Shown here in pieces: positions 45,480 through 55,178 of a DNA stretch of 64,000 nt. The notes beneath the pieces were generated by a model, which was given only the letters and a program-made list of their open reading frames with translations, was not told where the DNA came from and did no database searches. This DNA comes from Colwellia_A sp047621305. GTDB taxonomy: Bacteria; Pseudomonadota; Gammaproteobacteria; Enterobacterales; Alteromonadaceae. Position 1 is the stretch's first letter. Each line of letters begins with the position of its first letter. Where the stretch lies: positions 1 to 64,000 of the forward strand of contig JBLHNB010000009.1 in NCBI GenBank assembly GCA_047621305.1, given 5' to 3'. The position numbers and the translations under genes were made by a program.

Positions 45480-47252
45480 TTATTTAATATGACAAAACCG
45501 TAAATGATGCGGATAAGGAAAAACATCGCTATATATCTCATCAGCAACATTCTTTTGGCACTGCTGCCAATAACTCGCGTCGAGTAAATCTGCGTGATGG
45601 ATCATAAATGCCTGACGATAATGAGTATTCGCTAATGCAAATGTAGCCAACTCCTCAGGAAACATATCACCAGGGGCAACCGCATACCAAGGCTCAGCAG
45701 CATATATTTGTTCTTCGGTAATGGCTTCGGGTTTTACTCTAAAGTTTACCTCGTTCATATACGTTATTTCATCATAATCATAAAAAATGACACGGCTATG
45801 GCGAGTGACACCAAAATTCTTTAATAACATATCACCCGGAAATATATTAGCGGAAATTAATTGTTTTATCGCTTCTCCATAACCATACATAGCCTTAACT
45901 ACTTGATCATCAGTGGCAGTGGCTAAGTATAAATTTAATGGCACCATGCGTCGTTCAATGTATAAATGTTCAATAATAAGTAAGTCTTGCTCACATCGGA
46001 TGATTGATGGCGCGACACTCATCAATTCATCAAGCAGTGTTTGCGAGAATCTATTTTTTGGAAAAGCAACTTCAGAATACTCCATAGTATCTGCCATGCG
46101 ACCAACACGGTCATGTAATTTAACTAAGCGATATTTTCCTTTCACATCTGCTTTTGTCATATTTTTACTTGGCGAGAATTTATCCTTAATAATTTTAAAT
46201 ACATAAGGATAAGAAGGCAGTGTAAATACCGACATCACCATACCTTTTATGCCAGCAGCTAATTCAAATTGGTCGTTACTGGTATCTAAGTGATGTAAAA
46301 AATCACGATAAAATTGGGTTTTTCCTTGTTTATGAAAGCCAATTGCCGAATATAAATCCGCTTTAGTTTTGTGAGGAATTAAGCCCTGTAAAAATTCAAC
46401 GAGCGCATGGGGATGCTGACAATCGACAAAAAAGTAAGCCCGAGCAAAACCAAATACTACCGCCATACGTTCACTTTTGGTGATAATAGCGTCAATAGTC
46501 AGTCCGCCTTTTTCATTTTTTTCCTCGTTAACGCCTTCGTTAATTGCTTTATTATTTCCGCTATTATTTAGTATCGATACAATAAAAGGGGTCTCCCCTT
46601 CAGGGGATATTACCCGGCCGATTATATAAGCACCTTTATTACGGTAAAAAATAAAATCAAGCATCTCAAATTGCAATTCATCGAGTTTGTATTCACTTTT
46701 ATGTGTTTGCTGACGAAAGGCCTTGATTAAGGTATTAATGTCTTTTTTTAAATTAACATAGGGAATATCGAGTTGATGACTAGCAATAATGTCGGCAATC
46801 GTTTTGTATAAACCTTTATCTGCAGGCGAATAACGAGTGAAAATTTTAGGCGTGGGTTTATCGTCAAGGCGATCGACACTACTTTCTACAAATATATAGC
46901 CGTTGTGGTAGTACTTGCGCTCAAAGATATGACAAAAAACAGAATTATAAAAACTTTCAGCAAGTTCTGGTTGGGGATGTTTACTGAGTAAATTGAGATA
47001 GTGTATTTTAACTTCTTGCCACAATAAATCGTCAAGACTGACGATAAAAAAATCTTGTTTGATTGTATCTAACGTTTCTTGCACACGTAAATCATAAAAA
47101 TCTGTTCTTGCTTTTGCTGCACTTTGTACTTCCGCCCATAGGCATAGCTCAAAACGTTGTTTTGCTGACTGGGTTATTTCACTATATAAATAAATGTGAC
47201 GCTCAAAACCATTTAATATGGTTTTAGCAATGGCAAAGGCAATATTATTCAT
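45480..47252 (-). CDS. aceK: Isocitrate dehydrogenase kinase/phosphatase
   Basis: A 590-residue bifunctional enzyme that switches isocitrate dehydrogenase off and on when cells grow on acetate or fatty acids, steering carbon to the glyoxylate shunt. Sequence hallmarks include AAGIKGMVMSVFTLPSYPYV, FKIIKDKF and NFGVTRHSRVIFYDYDEI in the kinase core. Length matches E. coli AceK (578). No aceBA genes adjoin it here, so it is separate from the glyoxylate operon. It is divergent from queA. Confidence 0.95.
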   Translation of the reverse strand: MNNIAFAIAKTILNGFERHIYLYSEITQSAKQRFELCLWAEVQSAAKARTDFYDLRVQETLDTIKQDFFIVSLDDLLWQEVKIHYLNLLSKHPQPELAESFYNSVFCHIFERKYYHNGYIFVESSVDRLDDKPTPKIFTRYSPADKGLYKTIADIIASHQLDIPYVNLKKDINTLIKAFRQQTHKSEYKLDELQFEMLDFIFYRNKGAYIIGRVISPEGETPFIVSILNNSGNNKAINEGVNEEKNEKGGLTIDAIITKSERMAVVFGFARAYFFVDCQHPHALVEFLQGLIPHKTKADLYSAIGFHKQGKTQFYRDFLHHLDTSNDQFELAAGIKGMVMSVFTLPSYPYVFKIIKDKFSPSKNMTKADVKGKYRLVKLHDRVGRMADTMEYSEVAFPKNRFSQTLLDELMSVAPSIIRCEQDLLIIEHLYIERRMVPLNLYLATATDDQVVKAMYGYGEAIKQLISANIFPGDMLLKNFGVTRHSRVIFYDYDEITYMNEVNFRVKPEAITEEQIYAAEPWYAVAPGDMFPEELATFALANTHYRQAFMIHHADLLDASYWQQCQKNVADEIYSDVFPYPHHLRFCHIK

Positions 47253-47491
47253 AAACTATCTTCCATTTTATCAATCGTAGCGCAAATACTGAAAGTTAAG
47301 CATACGACATTATATTCACTGCTGATGATTAATGTGATGAATGTTAGTTATTTGGGATATTTATTGGTAAGGGTAATAAAGGATGAATAATTACACTTGC
47401 CATTAAGACTAAAAATACATTTTCCTTGCTATTCGTGGGTGTCACTACTAAAATTACGCGATTTTTTATTGAGCCTAACCTTGAATTTACT

Positions 47492-48541
47492 ATGCGTGTA
47501 GCCGATTTTTCATTTAAATTACCCGAAGAGCTGATCGCTCGTTATCCAAAAGCTGATCGTACTGCCAGTCGTTTATTGGCGATGGATGGTAATAGCGGTC
47601 ATCTTGAAGATCTTCATTTTCTTAATGTTATTAATAAATTAGCGCCGGGTGACTTGCTGGTTTTTAATAATACCCGTGTTATTCCTGCGCGAATGTTTGG
47701 TAAAAAAGACAGTGGTGGCAAGGTTGAAGTATTAGTAGAACGTTTGCTTGATGATAAACGTTTTCTTGCCCATGTTCGTGCCAGTAAATCACCCAAAGTG
47801 GGTACAAAAATACTACTTGAAGATAAAGTGTCGGCGACTATGGTGGCGCGTCACGATGCATTATTTGAATTAGAAATATCGGGTGAGCAATCCGTATTAT
47901 CAGTATTAGAAGAAATTGGCCATATGCCGTTGCCTCCTTATATTGATCGCCCTGATGAAGACAGCGATAGGGAACGTTACCAAACGGTTTACAATGAAAA
48001 ACCAGGTGCCGTTGCAGCGCCTACTGCCGGATTACATTTTGACGAGCAACTGTTAGCAGATATTAAAGCGAAGGGTGTTGATTTAGCCTTTGTTACGCTA
48101 CATGTGGGGGCGGGGACCTTTCAGCCGGTGCGGGTAGAAGAAATCGCTGATCATATAATGCATGCCGAATATGTTGAAGTATCGGATGCTGTGGTTGAGC
48201 AAATTAAAAACACCAAAGCCAATGGTGGGCGTATTATTGCTGTTGGCACAACTTCGGTGCGATCGTTAGAAAGTGCGGCAAAATCAGCACAAGAAAACGG
48301 CACTGAGCTTAAAGCCTTTTATGGTGATACCGATATTTTTATTACACCGGGCTACTCGTTTCAAGTTATTGATGCGCTTATTACTAATTTTCATTTGTCA
48401 GAATCTACTTTATTGATGTTAGTCAGTGCATTTTCTGGTTATGAAAATATGATGAAAGCGTATCAACATGCGATTGATAACCAATATCGATTTTTTAGTT
48501 ATGGTGATGCGATGTTTTTAACTAAACGTGTAGAAGATTAA
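47492..48541 (+). CDS. queA: S-adenosylmethionine:tRNA ribosyltransferase-isomerase
   Basis: A 349-residue enzyme that converts preQ1-modified tRNA to epoxyqueuosine. It begins MRVADFSFKLPEELIARYP. Other conserved parts are LVFNNTRVIPARMFG, EKPGAVAAPTAGLHFDEQ, HVGAGTFQPVR and TNFHLSESTLLMLVSAF. The frame stays open 22 codons upstream to 47426, but the family start is ATG 47492. Its neighbour tgt acts in the same pathway, 122 bases downstream. Confidence 0.95.
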   Translation: MRVADFSFKLPEELIARYPKADRTASRLLAMDGNSGHLEDLHFLNVINKLAPGDLLVFNNTRVIPARMFGKKDSGGKVEVLVERLLDDKRFLAHVRASKSPKVGTKILLEDKVSATMVARHDALFELEISGEQSVLSVLEEIGHMPLPPYIDRPDEDSDRERYQTVYNEKPGAVAAPTAGLHFDEQLLADIKAKGVDLAFVTLHVGAGTFQPVRVEEIADHIMHAEYVEVSDAVVEQIKNTKANGGRIIAVGTTSVRSLESAAKSAQENGTELKAFYGDTDIFITPGYSFQVIDALITNFHLSESTLLMLVSAFSGYENMMKAYQHAIDNQYRFFSYGDAMFLTKRVED

Positions 48542-48663
48542 GACATACTTGTACTAAACGAAGCATAAATTTCAAAATACTTAGTTGAATATCCAAATAA
48601 GTATAAGTAAAAAATTTAAAACAACCGTTAGCCTGTTTCGCTAATGGGTTAGGAGAATGTTAA

Positions 48664-49794
48664 ATGCAAAATAAAATGAAATACGAATTGTTGAACACGG
48701 ATGGCAAAGCCCGACGTGGTCGTTTAACCTTTGATCGTGGCACGGTTGAAACACCTGCTTTTATGCCTGTAGGTACTTACGGGACGGTTAAAGGCATGAA
48801 AACAGAAGAAGTTGCTGACACCGGCGCTGAAATAATTTTAGGTAATACCTTTCACTTAATGTTACGCCCAGGTACTGATGTTGTTGAACAACATGGTGGA
48901 CTGCACGACTTTATTAATTGGGATAAACCTATCCTTACCGACTCAGGTGGCTTTCAGGTTTTTAGTTTAGGCGCTATGCGTAAAATTACCGAAGAAGGGG
49001 TTAAATTTAGTTCGCCAATTAACGGTGAAAAAATTATGTTAACCCCTGAACGTTCAATGGAAGTTCAGCGCAGTTTGGGTTCTGATATTGTAATGATATT
49101 TGATGAGTGCACGCCGTATCCTGCAACGCATCAAGAATCAAAAGTATCTATGGAGTTATCATTACGCTGGGCACAACGTTCAAAAGATGCTCATGGTGAT
49201 AATCCGTCAGCGTTATTTGGTATTGTACAAGGTGGCATGTTTGAAGATTTGCGCGAAATTTCTGTTGAAGGCTTAAAAGCAATCGACTTTGATGGTTTCG
49301 CTATTGGGGGGTTATCGGTAGGTGAACCTAAAGAAGACATGATCAGAATATTAGATCATACCGCACCCTTGATCCCAGACAATAAGCCCCGATATCTGAT
49401 GGGAGTAGGTAAACCTGAAGATTTAGTGGAAGGTGTACGTCGCGGTATCGATATGTTCGATTGTGTTATGCCAACGCGTAATGCACGTAATGGTCATTTA
49501 TTTGTTACAGACGGCGTTGTTAAAATTCGCAATGCCCGCCATAAAACAGATACTGGGCCGTTAGACTCTGAATGTGATTGTTATACCTGTAAAAATTACT
49601 CACGCGCCTATTTACATCACTTAGATAAGTGTAAAGAAATATTGGGCTCACAACTTAATACATTGCATAACTTGCATTTTTATCAACGCGTGATGAAAGG
49701 TTTGCGTGATGCGATTGAGCAAGGTAAATTAGACGACTTTGTGAAAGAATTTTATGCGCAACGAGATTTACCGGTACCGCCATTGTTAGGCTGA
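48664..49794 (+). CDS. tgt: tRNA-guanine transglycosylase
   Basis: A 376-residue TIM-barrel enzyme that swaps G34 for preQ1 in Tyr, His, Asn and Asp tRNAs. Active-site sections include LTDSGGFQVFSLGAMRKI, IVQGGMFEDLR and GVRRGIDMFDCVMPTRNARNG. The zinc site is DCYTCKNYSRAYLHHL with an upstream cysteine. It lies between queA and yajC in the classic order, with GGAG close before the ATG. Confidence 0.97.
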   Translation: MQNKMKYELLNTDGKARRGRLTFDRGTVETPAFMPVGTYGTVKGMKTEEVADTGAEIILGNTFHLMLRPGTDVVEQHGGLHDFINWDKPILTDSGGFQVFSLGAMRKITEEGVKFSSPINGEKIMLTPERSMEVQRSLGSDIVMIFDECTPYPATHQESKVSMELSLRWAQRSKDAHGDNPSALFGIVQGGMFEDLREISVEGLKAIDFDGFAIGGLSVGEPKEDMIRILDHTAPLIPDNKPRYLMGVGKPEDLVEGVRRGIDMFDCVMPTRNARNGHLFVTDGVVKIRNARHKTDTGPLDSECDCYTCKNYSRAYLHHLDKCKEILGSQLNTLHNLHFYQRVMKGLRDAIEQGKLDDFVKEFYAQRDLPVPPLLG

Positions 49795-49896
49795 AGTTAG
49801 CTTTGAACACTAGGGTGTTAGTATTACAAGATTAAAATATTAAGTTAATACATTTATTTAACCATTACATTAATACAAGAAAAATAAGAGGAAGTT

Positions 49897-50232
49897 ATGA
49901 GTTTATTTATTAGTAAGGCACATGCAGCAGCAGCTCCAGCATCAGCGGGCGGTGGTATGGAAATGATCATTATGTTAGCCGTATTTGGCTTGGTTTTTTA
50001 CTTCATGATTTACCGTCCACAAGCAAAGCGAGTAAAAGCTCATAAAGGTTTAATGGCGGAACTTTCTAAAGGTGATGAAGTTTTAACACAAGGCGGCATT
50101 GTTGGTAAAATTGTTAAAGTTTCTGATGAAAAAGACTTCCTAGTGGTAAGTATCGCTGAAAATACTGAAGTTGTTGTGCAAAAAGGGGCGATTAATGCGG
50201 TCCTACCTAAAGGCACAATGAAATCGTTATAA
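49897..50232 (+). CDS. yajC: YajC, Sec translocase accessory subunit
   Basis: A 111-residue single-span membrane protein associated with SecDF. The helix is MEMIIMLAVFGLVFYFMIYR, followed by PQAKRVKAHKGLMAELSKGD and a conserved GGIVGKIVKV stretch. The N-terminus is Ala-rich and periplasmic. It is upstream of secD by 140 bases. Confidence 0.95.
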   Translation: MSLFISKAHAAAAPASAGGGMEMIIMLAVFGLVFYFMIYRPQAKRVKAHKGLMAELSKGDEVLTQGGIVGKIVKVSDEKDFLVVSIAENTEVVVQKGAINAVLPKGTMKSL

Positions 50233-50372
50233 TTTTTAGCCTTGTTATTTGGCTTGGTTTCGTCATCAAAAGTACACATTGATTAGCGTCAATAGGGTGC
50301 ATTTTTTTCGAACTTAAGCCAACTCACTTTAGCTAAAAAATATATAAACTTAAAAAGAAACAGGATGAACTT

Positions 50373-52220
50373 GTGTTAAACAAATATCCATTATGGAAAA
50401 CACTGATGGTGCTATTTATAGTTGCCTTCGGTGCTTTATATGCCACACCAAATCTTTATGGCGAATCTCCAGCTGTACAAGTATCTGGTTTACGTGGCGT
50501 TGAAGCGGACGCCTCAATACTTGATAATATTAAAGCGCAATTAGCTGCTGGTAACATTGATTTTTCAAGCATGTCACTTGAAAAAGGCCAAATATTAACG
50601 CGTTTTACAAATGCGGAAGACCAGATAAAAGCCCGTGATTTATTAGATGATACCCTAGGTGATAAATTTTCTGTTGCTTTGAATTTAACCCCTAATACAC
50701 CCGATTGGCTTGCGAGTATTGGTGGTACACCAATGAAACTTGGCCTTGATTTAAGAGGCGGAGTTAGCTTCCTTATCGAAGTAAACATGCGTGAAGCCAT
50801 CTTGAAAGCACAAGAGGCTATGGTCGATGATTTTAGAAGCGACCTGCGTAGTGAAAAAATTCGTTACCGTTCGGTTAAGAAAGTTGATACTTCAATTAAC
50901 ATCCAGTTTAGAAATGCAGAAAGCATGGTTGCTGCCAATGCATTTTTGAAAAAACGTTACCGTGAATATTTGTTGAAAGAAAACGATGATACGTTAGTTT
51001 TATCTGTTGTTATGACAGAACAGAAATTAAAAGAAATTCGTAATTACGCGTTAGAACAAAATATCACTATCATTCGTAACCGTGTTAATGAATTAGGTGT
51101 AGCTGAACCTTTAGTGCAACGCCAAGGTAAAAAGCATATTGTTATTGAGTTACCCGGTGTACAAGACACTGCAACAGCAAAAGAAATACTCAGTGCAACA
51201 GCAACGATTGAATTTCGCTTGGTTGATACCGAAGGTGACATTGGCAGTGCGATTGATGGTCGTGTGCCGGCAAGCTCACAATTATACTATGAAAAAGACG
51301 GTAAACCGGTATTATTGAAAAAGCGCGTGATGTTAACGGGTGATCATATTGTTGATGCGAGTTCAAGTTTTGACGAATTTAGCCGCCCACAAGTAAATAT
51401 CGATTTAGACTCAGCTGGCGGTAGTAAAATATCAAATACCACTAAAAGCAATATTGGTAAGCCAATGGCCACGGTGTTTATTGAATATAAAGCAACGGAT
51501 AGAAAAGATGCCGAAGGCAATACTATCTTTGAAAAAATTGAAGAAGTGATCAGTGTTGCAACTATTCAGTCACGTTTAGGTAAATCGTTTCGTATTACCG
51601 GCGCGGGTAGCCAAGCAGAAGCACATAACTTAGCCATATTGCTACGTGCCGGGGCATTAGTCGCGCCAATTCGAATTGTTGAAGAACGTACTGTTGGACC
51701 AACACTAGGTGCTGAAAATGTGCAGTTAGGTTTTCAAGCAATCATGATGGGTTTTGGGTTGGTTTTCATTTTTATGATGATTTATTATCGCGCCTTTGGT
51801 GTGGTAGCAAATTTAGCGCTTGGTGCTAACTTAGTATTGATTATCGGTATCATGTCATTAATTCCAGGAGCCGCATTAACGTTGCCTGGTATGGCGGGTA
51901 TTGTCTTAACGGTTGGTATGGCAGTTGATGCTAATGTATTGATTTTTGAACGTATCCGAGAAGAAATTCGCGAGGGTAAAACAATTCAACAAGCCATTCA
52001 TCAAGGATATGAAGCCGCTTTCTCTACGATTATTGATGCAAACCTTACCACACTAATTGCAGCCACTATTTTGTATGCTATTGGTACCGGACCTATCAAA
52101 GGTTTTGCTATAACATTATCTATTGGTATTTTAACCTCTATGTTTACTGCTGTTGTTGGTACACGTATGGTTGTTAACGCAGTTTGGGGCGGTAAACGTC
52201 TCGATAAACTACCTATTTAA
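50373..52220 (+). CDS. secD: SecD protein translocase subunit
   Basis: A 615-residue inner-membrane protein that uses the proton gradient to help preproteins leave the Sec channel. After the first helix (LMVLFIVAFGALYATPNLYG), the large periplasmic P1 domain contains LGLDLRGGVSFLIEV. Five C-terminal helices carry TVGPTLGAENVQLG and VGMAVDANVLIFERIREEIR. The start is GTG at 50373 behind AGGA. secF follows 13 bases later. Confidence 0.96.
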   Translation: MLNKYPLWKTLMVLFIVAFGALYATPNLYGESPAVQVSGLRGVEADASILDNIKAQLAAGNIDFSSMSLEKGQILTRFTNAEDQIKARDLLDDTLGDKFSVALNLTPNTPDWLASIGGTPMKLGLDLRGGVSFLIEVNMREAILKAQEAMVDDFRSDLRSEKIRYRSVKKVDTSINIQFRNAESMVAANAFLKKRYREYLLKENDDTLVLSVVMTEQKLKEIRNYALEQNITIIRNRVNELGVAEPLVQRQGKKHIVIELPGVQDTATAKEILSATATIEFRLVDTEGDIGSAIDGRVPASSQLYYEKDGKPVLLKKRVMLTGDHIVDASSSFDEFSRPQVNIDLDSAGGSKISNTTKSNIGKPMATVFIEYKATDRKDAEGNTIFEKIEEVISVATIQSRLGKSFRITGAGSQAEAHNLAILLRAGALVAPIRIVEERTVGPTLGAENVQLGFQAIMMGFGLVFIFMMIYYRAFGVVANLALGANLVLIIGIMSLIPGAALTLPGMAGIVLTVGMAVDANVLIFERIREEIREGKTIQQAIHQGYEAAFSTIIDANLTTLIAATILYAIGTGPIKGFAITLSIGILTSMFTAVVGTRMVVNAVWGGKRLDKLPI

Positions 52221-52233
52221 GGCGGAGTTGAAT

Positions 52234-53181
52234 ATGCAAATTTTACAATTAAAAGAAACGCTTCCTTTTATGAGCTACCGCAAAGGAGCCATGATTTTTA
52301 GTTTGTTACTGATGTTATCGGCAATCATTTCATTAGCAACCAATAAGCTTAGCTTAGGTTTAGATTTTACGGGTGGTACCTTAATTGAAGTGGGTTTTGA
52401 ACAAGCCGCTGATTTAAAGAAAATTCGTGCTTTGATGGATGTTAATGGTTTTTCAGATGCAAAAGTACAATTTTATGGTAGTAGCCGTGATGTTATTATT
52501 CGTTTAGGTCAACGTGAAGACGTTAAAGCGGAAATGTTAGGCAATGAAATATTATTATTGTTACAAACAAGTACGGGGCAAACCATTGATATGCGCCGTA
52601 TTGAGTTTGTAGGTGCAAGTGTTGGTGATGAATTAATGGAGCAAGGTGGTCTTGCGATGTTAACGGCTTTAATTTGTATCTTGATTTATGTAGCCTTTAG
52701 ATTTGAATGGCGTTTTGCTGTTGGCTCTGTAGTTGCTTTATTTCACGATGTATTGTTAACCCTTGGTTTATTCTCACTTTTAGGTTTGGAGTTTGATTTA
52801 ACTGTACTTGCGGCGATATTAGCCGTTATTGGTTACTCACTTAACGACACCATTGTTGTCTCGGATCGCATTAGAGAGAACTTTCGTAAAGTACGAGAAG
52901 GTAGCCCAGCTGAAATCATTAATATCTCATTATCACAAACCTTAAGTCGTACCTTTATTACCTCAATAACTACATTGCTGGTATTAGCGGCGTTGTTCTT
53001 AAGAGGTGGAGAATTGATCCATGGCTTTGCAACCGCTTTATTGATGGGTGTTTTTGTTGGTACTTATTCTTCAATTTATGTAGCCAGTGCCGTCGCACTT
53101 GCATTAGGTATTTCTAAAGAATCTTTAATGCCTGAAGTGATTGAAGTTGAAGGTGCAGACCAAGAGCAATTGACGCCTTAG
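52234..53181 (+). CDS. secF: SecF protein translocase subunit
   Basis: A 315-residue partner of SecD. It begins MQILQLKETLPFMSYRKGAM, with LGLDFTGGTLIEV in the periplasmic domain and VIGYSLNDTIVVSDRIREN in the membrane part. A longer open frame reaches to 52153 but overlaps secD; the ribosome site GGCGGAG (52221-52227) supports ATG 52234. A terminator follows 40 bases downstream. Confidence 0.96.
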   Translation: MQILQLKETLPFMSYRKGAMIFSLLLMLSAIISLATNKLSLGLDFTGGTLIEVGFEQAADLKKIRALMDVNGFSDAKVQFYGSSRDVIIRLGQREDVKAEMLGNEILLLLQTSTGQTIDMRRIEFVGASVGDELMEQGGLAMLTALICILIYVAFRFEWRFAVGSVVALFHDVLLTLGLFSLLGLEFDLTVLAAILAVIGYSLNDTIVVSDRIRENFRKVREGSPAEIINISLSQTLSRTFITSITTLLVLAALFLRGGELIHGFATALLMGVFVGTYSSIYVASAVALALGISKESLMPEVIEVEGADQEQLTP

Positions 53182-53220
53182 GTGTTCTTGCTGCAAAAGT
53201 AATGAGTTGGTTACTTAGAT

Positions 53221-53247
53221 AAAAAGCCAGCAAATCGCTGGCTTTTT
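53221..53247 (+). terminator. Terminator of the queA-secF group
   Basis: AAAAAGCCAGC and GCTGGCTTTTT form a strong stem with a five-base loop and a T-run; it works on either strand. Confidence 0.92.
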
Positions 53248-53326
53248 ACGTTCAGGACGAACCTAATGTCGCGGTGCCATGGATGGCAAAGAGCGACGAC
53301 GTTCAAGACGAACCTAATGTCGCGGT
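53248..53326. repeat. Two 28-bp direct repeats with a 51-bp period
   Basis: Copies at 53248-53275 and 53299-53326 start ACGTTCA and end TGTCGCGGT, with one mismatch (G/A). They immediately follow the secF terminator. The period equals that of the repeats at 11311-11400. Confidence 0.85.
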
Positions 53327-53336
53327 TCACCTCGAC
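53319..53336. repeat. 18-bp GTCG..CGAC palindrome-like motif
   Basis: GTCGCGGTTCACCTCGAC is nearly self-complementary and matches the reverse complement of the motif at 11287-11304 at most positions. Confidence 0.5.
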
Positions 53337-53370
53337 TCTTTTTTTACATTTACATATAAGCTGATGAGTG

Positions 53371-53530
53371 ATAGCAATTGAAATAATTAATCGATCACTC
53401 TAAGACGGTCTAAATATCCAATATCTGCGTTGCTTTCAATCCCAATAGCACGCTATTACTCATTCAAGCGCCTTGCCCTATAATATTTTTCCTGTGCACA
53501 ACAAGGTTACAAACTTAATGGAATTACTTT
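53371..53530 (-). mobile_element. MITE-like dispersed element, copy D1
   Basis: Shares CAAGCGCCTTGCCCTATAAT and the ACTTAATGGAATTAC end with the other copies, but its terminal repeats are worn (ATAGCAATTG at one end). The centre is AATAGCACGCTATT. Confidence 0.7.
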
Positions 53531-53644
53531 ATTGTAAAATTGAACAGGATCATTGAAAAGTATGGTTATACGATAGAATAGTCTCTCTTTTCGCTTTTTG
53601 GCTCAGGCAAAATGGATGTTTAAATTTTACAAAAGTAGTGCCCA

Positions 53645-53803
53645 ATACCAATCCCATTAAGTTATTGTTCACTTGTACTGGTTAAAATCTTTCAGGTCTA
53701 GGTTGTTTTCAATCCTCATAGCTAGCTATGAGTCAATCAAGCGCCTTGCCCTATAATATTTTTCCTGCGCAGAACAAGATCACAAATTTAATCAAATTGG
53801 TAT
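53645..53803 (-). mobile_element. MITE-like dispersed element, copy D2
   Basis: ATACCAATCCCATTAA at the left end and TTAATCAAATTGGTAT at the right end are clear terminal inverted repeats. The element holds CTCATAGCTAGCTATGAG and CAAGCGCCTTGCCCTATAAT. It is the best preserved copy and, in reverse complement, aligns along its length with copy A. Confidence 0.82.
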
Positions 53804-53879
53804 AAGATGAATTTTTCATTAGGACACTGCAAAATGATTTATTTAAATCACTGTAAACGCTTATAATAAGGAATAAAAA

Positions 53880-55178
53880 ATGAGTTCAATGTCCTCAATA
53901 GAGACGATGTCACAACGTAGTATGGCGGCGGTGATTTTAGTCTTGATAACGTTTTTGGCTATTTCGGTCATTACCAATATTCTTGGACCCTTACTGCCCT
54001 TAATCAAACAAGATTTTAATATTAACAATACCGTTGCTGGTTTATTCCCGTTATTTTTCTTTATTGCCTATGGTGTTGTCTCAATCCCCGCAGGCATTTT
54101 TACTGAGAAATTTGGTGGTAAAAAAACAATGGCATTAGCTTGTGTCTTGTCTGCTTTGGGTGCACTCGCTTTCGCTTTAGCTCCGTCAATGTCTATGGCG
54201 TTAATGTCACTATTTTTTATTGGCTGTGCAATGGCTTTTTTACAAGTGGTTATTAACCCGCTATTACGAATTTCTGGTGGTGAAGAGCACTACGCCTTTT
54301 TCTCTACGGCTGCACAAATGATTTTTGCTATCGGCGGTATGTTAACACCACAGATTAATGCCTATTTTGTGCATAGTCTTAAAGTGAACGACGAGTCATC
54401 ACTGGTGGTAAAGTTACTTGGTGATGTGGTACCTGCTGCCATGCCTTGGATTTCAATGTATTGGATGTTTGCGGTAATCTCTATGGTACTTTTATTTGCA
54501 GTGTTTATTATTAAATTGCCAAGCGTTGAACTCAATGAAGATGAAAAAGTTGGCGGAATTGGTCTTTGTCTTAGTTTACTGAAAGATAAAACGGTATTGT
54601 TGTTTTTCTTAGGGATCGCCTGTTATGTAGGCGCTGAACAAGGTATTGCTGCTTCTATGCTGATATTTTTAGAAGAATACCACGATGTTGACCCATTAAC
54701 TGTGGGTGCAAATACCATGAGTGCTTTTTGGGCTGCAATGGCGGTAGGTTGTTTACTCGGCTTAGCACTTTTAAAAGTGATGGATACTCGTAAAGTATTG
54801 ATGATATTTGTTGCGGGTGCAATGGTTAGCTATCTTTTTGCCTTGTATACACCGACGTCTATTTCTTTATTAGCTTATACCGCCTCTGGGTTCTTTTTAT
54901 CGGTAATGTTCCCTGCAATTATGTCTTTAGGTTTAAACTCTGTACGTGCGCACCATGGCTCGGTTGCTGGCATTTTATGTTCTGGTATTGCTGGTGGAGC
55001 GGTTGTCCCTGTTATTGTAGGCTTTATTGCTGATACTAGCGGTGATTTTCGACTAGGTGCCTTATTTGTATTGGTACCGTTAGCTTATATGTTTTCAATC
55101 GGTCTATGGGCAAAACCATTAATTACGAATAAAACGATGAGTTTAGGTCATAAAAGTGATCGTTTAGCTGGAGTATAG
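53880..55178 (+). CDS. MFS transporter, FHS/FucP-like
   Basis: A 432-residue transporter with twelve predicted membrane helices. The first helices (AAVILVLITFLAISVITNIL) are followed by the MFS loop IFTEKFGGKKTM and by VVINPLLRISGGEEHYAFFS, a stretch like the N-P-x-hydrophobic segment of fucose/galactose/glucose FHS symporters. FSTAAQMIFAIGGMLTPQI supports this. The substrate is not told by the sequence; sugar:proton symport is the family-based guess. No catabolic genes adjoin it. Confidence 0.75.
   Translation: MSSMSSIETMSQRSMAAVILVLITFLAISVITNILGPLLPLIKQDFNINNTVAGLFPLFFFIAYGVVSIPAGIFTEKFGGKKTMALACVLSALGALAFALAPSMSMALMSLFFIGCAMAFLQVVINPLLRISGGEEHYAFFSTAAQMIFAIGGMLTPQINAYFVHSLKVNDESSLVVKLLGDVVPAAMPWISMYWMFAVISMVLLFAVFIIKLPSVELNEDEKVGGIGLCLSLLKDKTVLLFFLGIACYVGAEQGIAASMLIFLEEYHDVDPLTVGANTMSAFWAAMAVGCLLGLALLKVMDTRKVLMIFVAGAMVSYLFALYTPTSISLLAYTASGFFLSVMFPAIMSLGLNSVRAHHGSVAGILCSGIAGGAVVPVIVGFIADTSGDFRLGALFVLVPLAYMFSIGLWAKPLITNKTMSLGHKSDRLAGV

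Larger units (their letters stand above)
53182..53879. other. Repeat-rich gene-free region after secF
   Basis: About 700 bases: the secF terminator (53221-53247), two 28-bp direct repeats (53248-53326), and two MITE-like elements in the same orientation (53371-53530 and 53645-53803). The MFS gene promoter should lie at about 53804-53879. Confidence 0.7.

Noticed and set aside
47426..47491. N-terminal extension of QueA
   Set aside because: The 22 extra residues do not match the family, and ATG 47492 gives the normal QueA N-terminus.
52153..52233. N-terminal extension of SecF
   Set aside because: It overlaps secD in another frame, and the Shine-Dalgarno box points to ATG 52234.
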